Below, piece by piece: positions 14,140-26,200 of a DNA stretch of 64,000 nt. How positions within the stretch are numbered: position 1 is the stretch's first letter; each line of letters starts with the position of its first letter. The position numbers were made by a program, and so were the translations under genes. Where the stretch lies: the NCBI RefSeq assembly GCF_028389875.1, contig NC_084665.1:121786602-121850601 (forward strand). Direction: 5' to 3'. The notes beneath the pieces are model-generated. The model was not told the DNA's origin, made no database searches, and saw only the letters and a program-made list of their open reading frames with translations. This stretch comes from Rhea pennata. Taxonomy: Eukaryota; Chordata; Aves; Rheiformes; Rheidae.

Positions 14140-14600
14140 ATTGTAAAACATATTCCAGATGAGGCCTCACCACTGTGTTGCCTTTCATGCTGGCTATACC
14201 TCACTGACGTATCCAAAGATTGCCATTCTTCTTTTAATAACTGTATCACATTTCTGATTCATAGTCATATTGTAGTCACTTAACATATGCAAGCCTGTTT
14301 CCAGCTAATGAATTTCCAGTATATAACAGAAATTCTTGCTATTAATCCTTGAATATATGACTATGCACCTCATAGTAGTTCATTTAAATCCATTTTTAAT
14401 GTTCTAGACGTTAAGGTCATTGAATTAAGTGTGTGATATGCTATCCTCCATTGAAAATGCTACAGACTTTGTGTCATAAGGAGATTTTATTAGTGTATCT
14501 CATCAGATCATTAATAAAACTTTTAGATTACCCTGAAGATCTCTTGTGGGAAAATCCACTAGTAAATTTCCTCTATTTCCTTTTATTTTGGCCTAACCAT
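14140..14600 (-). mobile_element. Ancient CR1/LINE relic, left part
   Basis: On the minus strand the text resembles a much older CR1-family ORF2 3' half. 'ccagatgaggcctcacca' at about 14,155-14,172 (plus-strand text) and the stretch near 14,500-14,565 (cagatcattaataaaac ... actagtaaa) correspond to well-known phrases of CR1 elements. It is interrupted by the younger CR1 at 14,622. Confidence 0.5.
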
Positions 14601-14621
14601 TTACTATTGGCATAACCATTT

Positions 14622-15090
14622 ACGTGGAGCTACTGGAGAGAGTCCAGCGTTGGGCTACAAAGATGATCCAAGGGCTGGAGCACCTGCCCTACGAGGAACG
14701 GCTGTGAGAGCTGGGCCTCTTCAGCCCGGGGAAAAGACTGAGGGGGATCTGATCAATGTGTATAAGTATCTGAAGGGAGGGTGTCAAGGGGACAGGGACA
14801 AACTCTTTTCAGTTGTCCCGTGTGACAGGACAAGAGGCAATGGGCAGAAACCGAAGCACAGGAAGTTCCGTCTGAGTGTGAGGGGGGATTTCTTCCCTGT
14901 GAGAGTGACGGAGCACTGGCACAGGTTGCCCAGAGAGGTTGTGGAGTCTCCTTGTCTGGAGATCTTCAAGGCCCGCCTGGATGCAATGCTGTCTAGCATG
15001 CTCTAGGTGACCCTGGTTAGAGTGGGGAGGTTGGACTAGATGATCTCCAGGGGTCCCTTCCAACCTTACTGATTCTATGATTCTATGATT
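14622..15090 (+). mobile_element. CR1 LINE 3' end, young-looking
   Basis: 5'-truncated CR1 beginning at the GAGCTACTGGAGAGAGTCCAG motif and ending in the ATTCTATGATTCTATGATT tail at 15,069-15,090. A TGA replaces CGA near 14,705, breaking ORF2. It is inserted in the opposite orientation into an older LINE relic. Confidence 0.93.
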
Positions 15091-15094
15091 CTTT

Positions 15095-15290
15095 CCTTTA
15101 GCTAATTCCTTAACCATCTTATATTTCTTCTCTTAATCTCTGTTCTCTGCAGTTAACTAAATAATCTCCCCTATGGCACCTTTTCAAGTGCTGTACTGAA
15201 TTATAGGTGTTTTAAATATTCTTCATATCCTTTGTGTGAATAATCTATTCTTTTATGAAAGAAAGATACCAGGTTAGTCTGTCATATCTA
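15095..15290 (-). mobile_element. Ancient CR1/LINE relic, right part
   Basis: Resumes the kind of old minus-strand LINE text seen at 14,140-14,600. For example, 'ctatggcaccttttcaagtgctgtactgaa' in plus-strand text (near 15,170-15,200) resembles a common CR1/L2-type phrase. Probably the other half of the element split by the 14,622-15,090 insertion. Confidence 0.4.
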
Positions 15291-15959
15291 TGCATTGTAA
15301 GATGAATAGGTCTGTATTGGTTACATCTTTATTTTAATTTTATTAAACCCTTGATTTCAGCTGTTTGAATTGTGGCCCAGTGGTAATTTCAGCTTTGATA
15401 CCCATTAGTCATACCCACCAGCTTTTGCCTTGCCCCCGTATTCGTTATACATGAGGGGAGAAAAATGGTAAATTATACAAACACGGGGGGGATCTGGCCA
15501 AGAGGACACTGAGAAAACAGGTTGTTACAGGAGGAGCTCTGAAGAGGAATGAGGGGTGTGACTTTTCACATTCAAAGCCCTGTGCATTCTTAAGCCTTGT
15601 GCAGCATTGCCACGGGTAGTAGTATTTGGGTTTGGCAGAAGCTGTCCTTTCCTATAATGAATTCTATTGCTGCTATGATTCCTGTTTTATTTTGACGGAT
15701 ACTGGTTTTATTTTGATAGAGGTCTTGATAACTATGCATTCTTTTTTTTTTTCTTTTAACTCTGACCTTTATGTCCTTCGCAAGGTATGAAATCTTGGAT
15801 TTATCTTTAACGTTACATATTCCATTTCTCTTGCATTGGTATGTCTGACAACCAGATCATCTGGTCCAGTAAAAGATATCGCAAGCCTGCTGTGAACCCT
15901 GCTTATCTTGCTGTTGATCAGTTTTAGAACATGGTCAAAATTTATCCTGAGTGGATCCC

Positions 15960-16270
15960 ACAACCTTTGTTCAAAATCTTAAGCACGCATTAATCACATC
16001 TTCCCATGACTACTGCAGTTCATCCTTTTATGGTCATCCTAAATCTCTTCTAAACTTCAGGATGCCTGATAGTTTCTTACTCCAAGAAACAGTCATATCA
16101 CCTTCCTCTTCCATCATTTTCATAGCTGCCTTTCTGTTGCTTCGCTCGAGTCAAAATTGCCCTTTGGATTTCAAAAAGGTTCATGGACTTACTACAGCTG
16201 ATTGTTACAGCTTGGTTTATCCTTATCTCCTTGCTCATTCTATGCTGCCACCTTTAATGCACCCCCACTC
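15960..16270 (+). mobile_element. L2/CR1-like reverse-transcriptase relic
   Basis: An open stretch (15,951-16,325) whose translation contains HALITSSHDYCSSSFYG then PKSLL, which follows the LINE C-terminal pattern 'HaFvTSRlDYCNsLlyGLPkslL'. Further on, DFKKVHGLTTADCYSL resembles the 'FKvLlLtyKALHGLAPsYL' pattern. This is a decayed L2-type element, not a host gene, even though the frame is still open for 124 codons. Confidence 0.5.
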
Positions 16271-17789
16271 TTCTTTATCTCTATTCCATGTATTTATATT
16301 AAAAAATCTTGTTGTCATGTTTTGATCCTTTCTATTCTCCCACCTCTGTGTAAAAGATTGTTTGTTTTATAGCTGACCTTGGCAATAAAGTATCTCATGG
16401 TAAATTGTATGAAGATACTATAAAAATACAAATTGACTTGTATGCAGTTATTGGTGAGTGTTAAGAAAAGGAAATCTTGATGACTAATTGCTGAAAATGT
16501 GTTTATTCCCTGTTGAATTATGCAACTATGCTCTCAATGATGCAGACTTCTGACATTATATTGCTTGTGAGCAATATGTAGGTATTTTAAGATACCCTTC
16601 AAATTAAGATGAATCTTGTGCCTCCTAAAGGGGTTTGCCTAAATCCCATTAATTTCAAGTCTAGATTGGCTTCATTTCCACTATAATTAGCTTTTGAATG
16701 AGGCTTGTTTAAATACTCTGCAGCTGTTTCTTTTCTGGGGAAAAACAATGATAAAAGTATCCTTTTGCAAAATGAAACAGAAACAAATCTGTGACAGATT
16801 TTCATCTCTTTCTTTTTTCTTGTTAAATAAAGACAGACTTATGATTCAGGATAGCATGGAAGGGCAGACAGACAGACACAATAAGAAGATATAAGTCTGT
16901 ATGTGATGAAAGAGCAATAATATTTGCTTTTCAGGGTTGAATGATCAAGTCACCTCTGGTGGCTGAATGCTATTACACCAGTGATAGTGCAGTGACATTT
17001 TCAAAGCATGAATGATCATGGGTTTTTTACAGCTATGGGATGCAAAGAATATACATTTTCATAGCACTGCATGGATGTGACTTCAGTGAAGTTATTAGTA
17101 GATTAGAACTAACAGAATAAACAAAGATTTTGAAGAATTTTTGATAAATACACATGAATTATTAAGTAATTCACATTCTGTTTTATATTCCAGTTTGCTA
17201 AGCAAAACTGGAAAATTTTATGTATGTAAATAATATTTCTGCGCAGCAAAGTTCATAATCGACCATTAATTATTGCTACATTTTTAGCTCTAATGGCTTA
17301 AAATTTCCTTTTATGTTTTTAATGCACAGAAGGGGTTATGCAGCACTGATCATTTTTATATTTTATAGTACAAGAGATTTCTCAATCAAGATTGATCCTC
17401 TGCTGTGCTGGGGATTATACAAACAAGACATGCACTTGGCACAAAAAGCTGGCAGATAATGGCCACATTATTGACTGGACTGCAGTGTTCCTAAAATTTA
17501 GAATGTTTTCCACAGGGTGATATTTATATCATAAGGCAATAAAGCTATTTCCTGACTTTTTGCACTATGACCATAGAGCCTGGCTGGAACCCATAGCCCA
17601 GCTGGTTTCTGAGCTCACAGACTGCTAATCAACTCCTGAAGGAAGAACAAGGTTCAGATGTCTGAATCCAAACTAATCAAAACAACTGTTTTCTGAGCAA
17701 ATTATTAGCTGCCTATGAAGCAAATATTTCCCTGTCTATCTGGAGGCCTTCTTGTCATCAGTCTATTTTTCATTATTTTTTGGCATCTA

Positions 17790-17855
17790 GCTGTGATCCT
17801 GTTAGATTTCAGAAGCAGGGTTGAACTATGCAAGGCATTAGATGTGAGACTTTCT
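17790..17855 (+). mobile_element. Possible 5S-rRNA-derived SINE fragment
   Basis: The stretch 'gatcctgttagatttcagaagcaggg' resembles the 5S rRNA / 5S-SINE internal promoter text 'gatctcgtctgatctcagaagctaagcaggg'. It is short and diverged; other explanations are possible. Confidence 0.28.
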
Positions 17856-19494
17856 TAGAAGAGCTACATGCATCTGAAAGACATTAAGTGGCACTTTTTC
17901 TGAGTCATTATAATGTGGTACTAGAATTGCTGTCTGCTGGATTTATGTAAAACCAACCTGTTTATATAAATAAGAGACTTCCTTTTCAAATGTAGTTAGT
18001 CTGGCAATATTTTATAAGCACTACATTTTCTTTGTTTCCAAAAGGAAAAACAGGAAAATTAATTCTTACTGCTTGTGCAAGCAAACATGCGCACACTGAC
18101 TTTCAGATCTTAGATTAATGTTAGGTGTCATAATCAGAACTACTCTTTGGAAAGGTTAATCTATTAGAATCCAACAGATAGGCCTCCTTGATAAATAAAT
18201 AAGTTGATTTATGTTAAGAAATCAGAATTAAATTGAACCTGCTGTAGAGAACAAGAGTTTATTTTTTGACGAATAAAATCATAAATTTTTAAAATAGGCA
18301 TGTTTGCTTTTTTCAGCAGATTTTGTATAATATATTCAAGTTAAATTATTGACTAATTCAGATCAAAAGCTTTGCTTATATACAGAATACCTAACTTACT
18401 AAAATCTGCTAAAATGTGAAGTAAACAATTGCGAAAAAGTAATGAATATATTTGAATTTAGTCATGATTCTCTTAATGAATGTTTTGAGAGAAGTGCTTA
18501 GATGTGAATCCCTTTAAAATAAAAGGAGGACATTATTGTATATTTGTGAGTCAGATTTGATTGAGACATACATATTTCAGCATCATCACTGTAATAAATG
18601 CATTAATTTGACATAATAGTGCTTAGAATGCAATAGAAATAGAAAATTTATAATTGGCACCTATATCCTCAAATGGACCTCAGTTTCAGCAGCAGCACCA
18701 CCACCACCATCAGTATGACCAAAAATATTATATTACTGATATTACTGCTAGCATTACTAAGAGAAAGAGTAATAAATAATTGCCCAGCCTGTATTCTTTA
18801 GTCAGTTGAAGTTCTTACTGATGTCAGCAGGACTTTTGCCAAAATAAGGTTGTGATAGGAACATGATGATTTGACGTTCACCTATTCATTCACCTATTTA
18901 TTCAGCTATGTATTTAATGAAGTAATTACATTTTGACTTTTTTCAGAAAATTTGAAATAGTAATACTTTTTAAATAAATTGATTATGTCCAGTTTTGTAA
19001 AAATTAGCAGTAGAAATAAGCCGACTTCATATCACTCCCATTTGAATTTTCTGAAAGCTGAGATTCAGTACTTTGATTCAGCCTTCATGAGCCTTCAACC
19101 TCCAAACTTAGGATTTGAGTTTGGGTTTGAATTTATCAGGTTGCTGATGAGGATGGCTACTGTACCACCCAACTCAGGCTCACCACTGTCCTGGTGAGTA
19201 ATATATAAACCTGTCCTGAAGTAATATATAAACCTTTTGTACATTAATGACTGTTTGGCTCTGTTCTCATCTTTGATAGATACACACAGAATCAGCAGGT
19301 ATCCAAGACAGTTGTGCAAAATCAAAGAAAGAACAGACCTGGATCTTCCTTGTAAAGTATCCTGCAAGTTACCCACATAGTCCTTAGTTACTGTTTCAAT
19401 GACAAATTATAATACCTTTTAAAATAAAGCTTGATGTCAGACTCAGATTACATTTCTATTTGGTTAATAAGAATTAAACTGCATCCTCTTAATT

Positions 19495-19519
19495 TAAAAA
19501 TAAATAAATAAATAAATAA
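19495..19519 (+). repeat. (AAAT)n microsatellite
   Basis: About five to six tandem AAAT/AAATA units, located just downstream (in WDCP orientation) of the coding exon 2 donor. Confidence 0.9.
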
Positions 19520-19571
19520 GAGATTTTTTCTTTTAAATGCAGTGCCTTATCGTAATATTTGAAAAAGTTAC

Positions 19572-21494
19572 CTGGTAAGTGATGTGAACAACAGGTGGTT
19601 CCTCTGAACATGGATAGGCTAAAGATATCCTCCTCCCATTTTTAGTGAAGTCTGTTAGTTCAGAAAGACTCAGTTGTAATTCACTGAAGCTCCCACAAAG
19701 TCTCTCTAGATTCCTAGATATGTGACTCATTCCTCTTTCACTTGGCAAATTGTTATTTTTAGGAGAACTTGATGTTTCTTGGATCACATTGAACTGCACT
19801 TTAGGAGAAGTTGATCTGTTGGAAAGCCTGGTAGGTGTTCTGAAACCAAGAAGAGCCATTGAACGATTGATAGGTTCAGCATCCAGAGGTTCCAAGGCAA
19901 CTGAGGGGTCAGTTGGGAACCTTTTTTCATCCTGATCACTCACACTTGATGAAGAGCTCTGTTCATAACTAGGGCTCTTTACTTCTTCTATGAGTCTTCT
20001 CCTGCCACTAGGAGATTGAATAACTGTGCTCCGTGGCATTAGCAGCTCCCTGCTTTGAGCTTGGTCTTCTGTGGCAAGATTTTCGAAGAACTTTCTTTTT
20101 CCAGGTATATTAACAGAAGATTCAAAGTTACAAAACATATTCTGGTTAGTGTCAGGCAGTGATGAAGAATCTTCTTCAAACATCAATTCTTTGGTCATTA
20201 GACGCATTACATACCTGTCTGAACTCGAAGATGGAATGAAACTAGGCTCGGGGAACTTTTGTTTTCCAATCAGAATCAGTAGGAGTTTGTCAGTCAAAAA
20301 GCATAAGCCCTTTGGTCTTTCATTTTTTTCAAGCTGGATTTGTTGAATATGGGGCATGCAGGAAGAAGTTACTGAATATACCAAAACAATGTTAGAAGTA
20401 TTAGAGGCTACTGCCACAATCTGAGCTCTAAGGTCAAAAGCCATTATATCAGGAACCAGAATACCTGGGATAGTAACTTTTCTGGTGGTAGTTACCTTCC
20501 TTTCAAAAGTCACCAAGATCAGGTAGGAAGAATCCTGACCATTTATTGATGTGTAGTCTTTGCGTTTCAGAGTAATCAGAGGCCCAGGATCAGACCTCCG
20601 ATGGTCTGCAAGGATATTGGTTAAATCCACAGGACCTGATGAAGAAGATGCTACTGAATCCACAGTGACTGATCTATCTGAATCTGTAGACTTCCTTCGC
20701 AGGTCCATGGAGTATTCCTCGTCACCAAGCACCAGAGCAGACTGTGAAAGTAAGGAGCCAGTTTCTGTGCTAGATGGCACATCAAATGTGATGCCTGCAT
20801 TCAAACCACAGATCTTATCTAAAGGAAGCTCAGTAGCTACAGCAATTTGGAAATCCAGTGTGGCTTCTATAGCACAGATATAACCTCCCACATCAAATAC
20901 TGGGCAAAAGGAGCACGCATTTAGAGTTTTCTGAGTATCATCCCATATATAGGAATGAAGGGCACTACCTATAGCAACTACTAAACGGTTACCATCCTTA
21001 GTCCAGCAAGCACAGTGGATAAGCCCACTGCTTTTGATGTCTGCTTTAACCCTGGCTTTGTCAGAACGAACAGTATGCAGGACCGAAGCATCTCTTTTTG
21101 TAAGCACAGCCAGGACCTCTTTCTTTGGATGCCACACACAGCCCTGGGAAAGCAGTGGAAATGGCTCACCAATTTCACAAGTCTGAGAAATCAAGGGTTT
21201 GTTCTTCTCTGCAGTGCTGTGGCCCAGCTGCCAAATGCTAACATGCTTTTTATGCTGAATAGCAAGCAAAGCTGGAATGTCTGTAGAGCAACATTGGCCC
21301 CAGTAAAGCCCATGTACATGTTCAAATTGACCAACAACGCTTGAGTCTCCAAACTTTATTTCTCCATTATGATAATATAGAGAAGTCAGTACCACTTGCT
21401 TCCCATCTGTCCAGGCAATTCCATGCACAGGGTGGATGGCCTGATATAAAGCGTTAAGGCCAGTTCTCAGCAGTTTTGCCTTTCCCAGCTCCAT
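19572..21494 (-). CDS. WDCP: WDCP coding exon 2 (most of the protein)
   Basis: A 1,923-nt exon encoding residues 1-641 of WD repeat and coiled-coil containing protein (formerly C2orf44), an oligomerising cytoplasmic protein reported to bind the kinase HCK. The start codon at 21,494 has A at -3 and G at +4, and the N-terminus [16 protein letters not shown] matches mammalian WDCP. WD-like blades are visible at about residues 24-40, 55-90, 110-130 and 162-188 ([13 protein letters not shown] then ALHSYIWDD). A Ser/Pro-rich acidic linker covers roughly 240-310 and 455-585, and a short heptad-like coiled coil spans 592-616 (ISRNLERL...LSELTDF). The exon ends TAC-CAG at 19,572 before GTAAC, phase 0, fitting exon 3. 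The reading frame continues into the intron to 19,533, but the last 13 residues are not conserved. With exons 3 and 4 the protein is 736 residues; the human one is 721. Confidence 0.95.
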
Positions 21495-22224
21495 CTTTTT
21501 AAGCTTTCTGTCTACTGGTGATTATTCCAAAGCAGAGAATCCATGGAATTCATTTGATGATCATGATGAGGAAAAAAATGTCTTTGACTTCCTTCCCTTC
21601 CTTCCCAGAATCAAACTGTTTTTTCTGCTACTAGTCCAAGAGCCTGTATTGTGAACTCCCTCTTGGTAAGCCTGCAGCTGCTCTTCTAAGTATAAATCCA
21701 TGTGAAAGCTGCTTTTACTGTGTCTTCCCTGGGAGGGGTTACCATCCTCATGTGATGGCTAACAAGGTTTAACTAATTACTGTGCATTTTCAAAGAAGTC
21801 TATTTTTAACTCTTCACTACTGGAGATATATTTAAAAATAACACTGTAATACCTTGACCTTCAGTGACTGAAGGTCTTCACTGGAGAATGTGGGAGGGAG
21901 ATCGTATGCTGTCAAGTCTGTGATCAGCTACAGACTGAAATAATGATCTGACACTTTTTTCAACCAGCCTTTGAAGGGTAAAAGAAGATTTAAACATATC
22001 TGAGAACTGTACAAGGCAGATTGCAATCTTTGATGGACAGCACCTTTCAAAGATTCAGGATGCTGAGTGGCTACTGAAAGGAAAATTGGCAAGGGAAATC
22101 ATGCTCTGTTCTGTCAATATGTATGGCAGAATTTTTAAAAAAGCAAATTATTCTAGAAACAAAAACAGCAGACTAGTGTTCATTTTACTGGGTCAGATTT
22201 CCTAGCTACAAGTATATATGGATT

Positions 22225-23283
22225 TCTTGTGAGGTGGATTGAGAACTGACTGAAAGACAGAGCTCAGAGGGTCGTCATCAGTGGCGTGGAGTCCAGCTGG
22301 AGGCCTGTAGCTAGTGGCATTCCCCAGGGCTCAGTACTGGGTCCCATCCTGTTCAACGTATTCATCAGTGACCTGGATGAGGGGACAGAGTGCCTCCTCA
22401 GCAAGCTTGCTGATGATACCAAGCTGGGAGGAGTGACTGACACACCAGAGGGCTGTGCTGCCATTCAGAGAGACCTGGAGAGGCTGGGGAGTTGGGCAGA
22501 GAAGAACCTCCTGAGGTTCAACAAGGGCAAGTGCAGAGTCCTGCATCTAGGGAGGAATAACCCCATGTACCAGTGCAGGCTGAGGGCTGAGCTGCTGGAG
22601 AGCAGCTCTGCAGAGAAAGACCTGGGATTGGTCATGGATGACAAGTTGACCATGAGGCAGCAATGTGCCCTTGTGGCCAAGAAGGCCAATGGTCTCCTGG
22701 GGTGCATTAGGAGGAGTATTGCCGGGTCGAGGGAGGTGATCCTGCCCCTCTACTCAGCCCTGGGGAGGCCTCATCTCAAGTACTGTGTCCAGTTCTGGGC
22801 TCCCCAGGACAAGAGAGACATGGAGCTACTGGAGAGAGTCCAGCGTTGGGCTACAAAGATGATCAGAGGGCTGGAGCACCTGCCCTGTGAGGAACGGCTG
22901 CGAGAGCTGGGCCTCTTCAGCCTGGGGAAGAGAAGACTGAGGGGGGATCTGATCAATGTGTACAAGTACCTGAAGGGAGGGTGTCAAGGGGACAGGGACA
23001 AACTCTCTTCAGTTGTCCCGTGTGACAGGACAAGAGGCAATGGGCAGAAACTGAAGCACAGGAAGTTCCGTCTGAGTGTGAGGGGGAATTTCTTCCCTGT
23101 GAGAGTGACGTAGCACTGGGACAGGTTGCCCAGAGAGATTGTGGAGTCTCCTTGTCTGGAGATTTTCAAGGCCCGCCTGGATGCAACGCTGTCTACCATG
23201 CTCTAGGTGACCCTGCTTAGAGTGGGGAGGTTGGACTAGATGATCTCCAGGGGTCCCTTCCAACCTTACTGATTCTATGATTC
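22225..23283 (+). mobile_element. CR1 LINE, about 1.06 kb, ORF2 partly open
   Basis: 5'-truncated CR1 carrying the C-terminal half of ORF2. The frame 22,286-23,113 encodes the reverse-transcriptase region with the catalytic-loop version L-A-D-D-T-K-L-G-G near residues 40-48 and then the [18 protein letters not shown] region (18 residues). It ends at a TAG where intact copies read GAG, and the ATTCTATGATTCT tail follows at 23,270-23,283. It is one of the longer open CR1 frames in the window but lacks the endonuclease and RT N-terminus, so it is immobile. Confidence 0.95.
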
Positions 23284-26200
23284 TTTCTTTGGCTTCCCAT
23301 CCACCTCTAGCTGGGGACTATTTCCTCATCATATAGCTTGCAGCCCAAACTGCAAAGAGGAAGCCAAAGTTTTCCTATTTTCCCAAACTCTGGAGTATCT
23401 ACAGCACATAACATCATGCAAAGATCCTTGAGCTAACAAAACCCCCACAAATAACAGGATTAAGAGTGTGGCCATATGAGGACACACCAATTTGGTTCAA
23501 TCTTTATTGTTTCAGGACTGGAGCTGGTTCAGTGGAATGCCTTAGGTATCTGTCTTCATTCTGCCCTCCTCAGCACACCCTTTTCTGGGGTTAGTTTGGG
23601 TAGAGTCTGGGTATCACCGAATATGAATATTCAGGAGGGGATTCAGTACTTAAATATAAGCAAGCGGCATACTATTATCTATACACAGTTAATTTACTAT
23701 TATAAACATGCTAGGATATCTGAGACATCCACACAGGGCTGGCAGTTGTGACATAAGACTTAACAGAAGCGTAGTGGCATTCCAGAGTGGCAGCTGGTAA
23801 CAAAGAAGATATCCCTAGGTAATCTGTAGGCTATCTAAAATGGCATTAGGTGCTCATAAATAGGTAACTTAATCCCATCCTCAGGATCTTTTTGTAGTTT
23901 TCGGTTTGCTGGGATCTCCTTTCTACTCTTGTTCATCTAGATGTACCTTGTGTCTTTTTCTGTTTGCACGCTAATGTAAATACATTTCAGTGGGGCAGAA
24001 AAGGCCTTCAAATGATTAGTGTATGTTTAAAGATGTAGGACTTAACTGTATGCATTCTACATCTTTACTGATTTATACTATATATGTGACTTATAGTACT
24101 ACCTGGGAATGGCAGACCTCTTCTTCAAGGCTATTTGAATACTGTTGTAAGAATTTTTTTAGTATCCTCTTTCCAGGTATATTTACTGAGGATGGTGAGC
24201 ACTACAAAAGAACTCCCAAATTTATGTAAAGTACTCATATCATATTCTCATTCGCAACTACTTGTTTCTTGTAGATTACTTCATGAAGATTGCATTTAAA
24301 AACAAAACTATTTTACCTTCATCAAAGACAAGTCAGCACTGATGACTGGAACAGGTGAAAATTAGAATGCTAAATATATAGGTTAGAAGATCACTTCCTA
24401 TGCAAGATTTGTGAATTTTTGGTCCCAGTCTGTGCTTGCAGGCAAACCATGCTTTTTACTGATTTTACTTTATGGATTACTGACATAGATGCTCAGGTCA
24501 CACTTAAGATGCCACGCTGTCGTACCTGTTAGATTAAGAACTTGGACAATTCTGTGCTTCCACGAAGTGGTATCGTGATAGCTTTTTTATGCGTAGTGAT
24601 TATAATGAATAAAGACTGAAATTGCCTTTAAATACAATCCCAGCGGCTCCAGAAGCTTGTAGAGTCTGTATATTTTTGTTTTGCTTTAAACTAATGCTGG
24701 TTAGCTGCTTTGCTGTCTGCTGAATCCATTTTACTAACACTGATAAAGCTATTCTTTAGCATAGTCATCTATATTGAGTGGCACTTTAAATATCAAAACA
24801 AACTATGTTGCAGCTGGATTTTAACAACTTAAAATGGGTTTTGGATGCAGAAACCTCTGCCTCAGTATGACTGAAACATTCAGATGATGTTTCACTAAAG
24901 ACGATGATTGTTCTGCCAGACATCTTGAGATCATGAACTTCTTAAGGAATATTGGACTCTCTTTGCTGTTTTTTAATTTAATCATCTTTCATAGCATGTA
25001 TCTGCTCTTCAGCAGTGTCTGTGACATTATCAGAGGGAGATACAGAACAGAATCTGTGATATTTGCCAGTAACAAGATCATCCTCAATTTTGGAATTAAG
25101 GATGTCTCACAGACGGTGAGGCCTTGAAAAATACTCGTAACAGAGCCATGATGACTTCTTCATCTAGCTGTAAAAGCTTTAGGAAAAAGGGCTTAATCTG
25201 ATACACCTATGTTTGTTTCTAGTTAACTCTCCAAGATACTCAGAAATTAAAATGATAGCATTGGTAAAGTTTCACTGACATGGTAGTGAGGTACCTCTGA
25301 AGCCACATGATACACTGGTTTCATAAAGAGCTGTTTCATTGTCTAGTGCTAAGATCTTTTTTTCCCAAACTCTAGCACCTTTACTTTCACTAAGCTAATT
25401 TACCTTCTGTTTTCTATCACATTGCATCTTTACAACTTGCAGTAGAATTTTTCAAGAAAATTGGAAGAAAATCAGAAAAGATGCTTTGTAGATAGAGAGT
25501 CGCACAGTTAATGTAAGTTAAAAGATAGATTAATAGATCTCTAATTACAAAGAATGTTCGTGTATAGCTTCAGTGAATGCAAGATGAGGCCTACAGAGAA
25601 GCCAGACTCATGGAGGGACACTAAAGAGTTGACCATGGCCTTTTTTAAACTCTCCATATCTCTACATTCCTTGGAATCTGCAGAGTTTGGATAAGCCACA
25701 AGGCCTATTCTGTAGCAGTTGAGTTTGAACCCCAGGCACCATTGGAATAATATTTGAGTATCTCAGGGAAAAATTCTTCCCATGGCTCATTCTGTTTTTT
25801 TCAGTGAGAGGGAGTAATGTAGGCAGGAGACTTCCATGCCAAATGGATCTAGTACCTTCATAAACACCATTGATGGAGAAACTAATCTGAGATAAGATTA
25901 ACTTTCAGAGTGTATCTGAAAAAACTATGTAAACACTGCAAGACTTCCAAAATCTCTAAAGAGGAAAAAAAAACATACGAAGTTATGCCTTGATTGCAGA
26001 GCTTGAGCAAGTTATACTCTGAATCAAATCAAGTTCCAGATGCAGGCACAAGGTGAATGAAAGAATGAACTTTTGTTTGGCTCAGCTTCCTTTTTGAAAA
26101 ATAGGATAGAGAGGGAAAAACAAGTTCCCCTCTTCAGCTATCATATTTTTCTAGAAACTAGTAAAACATTTAAATACTTTTACGTGACCTTGGTGTGCAC

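Larger units (their letters stand above)
10599..19571 (-). other. WDCP: WDCP intron 2, with several repeats
   Basis: Nine-kilobase intron between coding exons 2 and 3. It contains a MIR-like relic, an old LINE interrupted by a young CR1, an L2-like relic and a possible 5S-derived SINE (listed separately). The rest is AT-rich with no supported gene. Confidence 0.75.

Noticed and set aside
15951-16325. A 124-codon frame as a possible host gene
   Set aside because: The translation follows the C-terminal pattern of L2-type reverse transcriptases, so it is a repeat relic.
22286-23113. A 275-codon frame as a host gene
   Set aside because: It is the C-terminal half of CR1 ORF2 followed by the CR1 3' UTR and tail.
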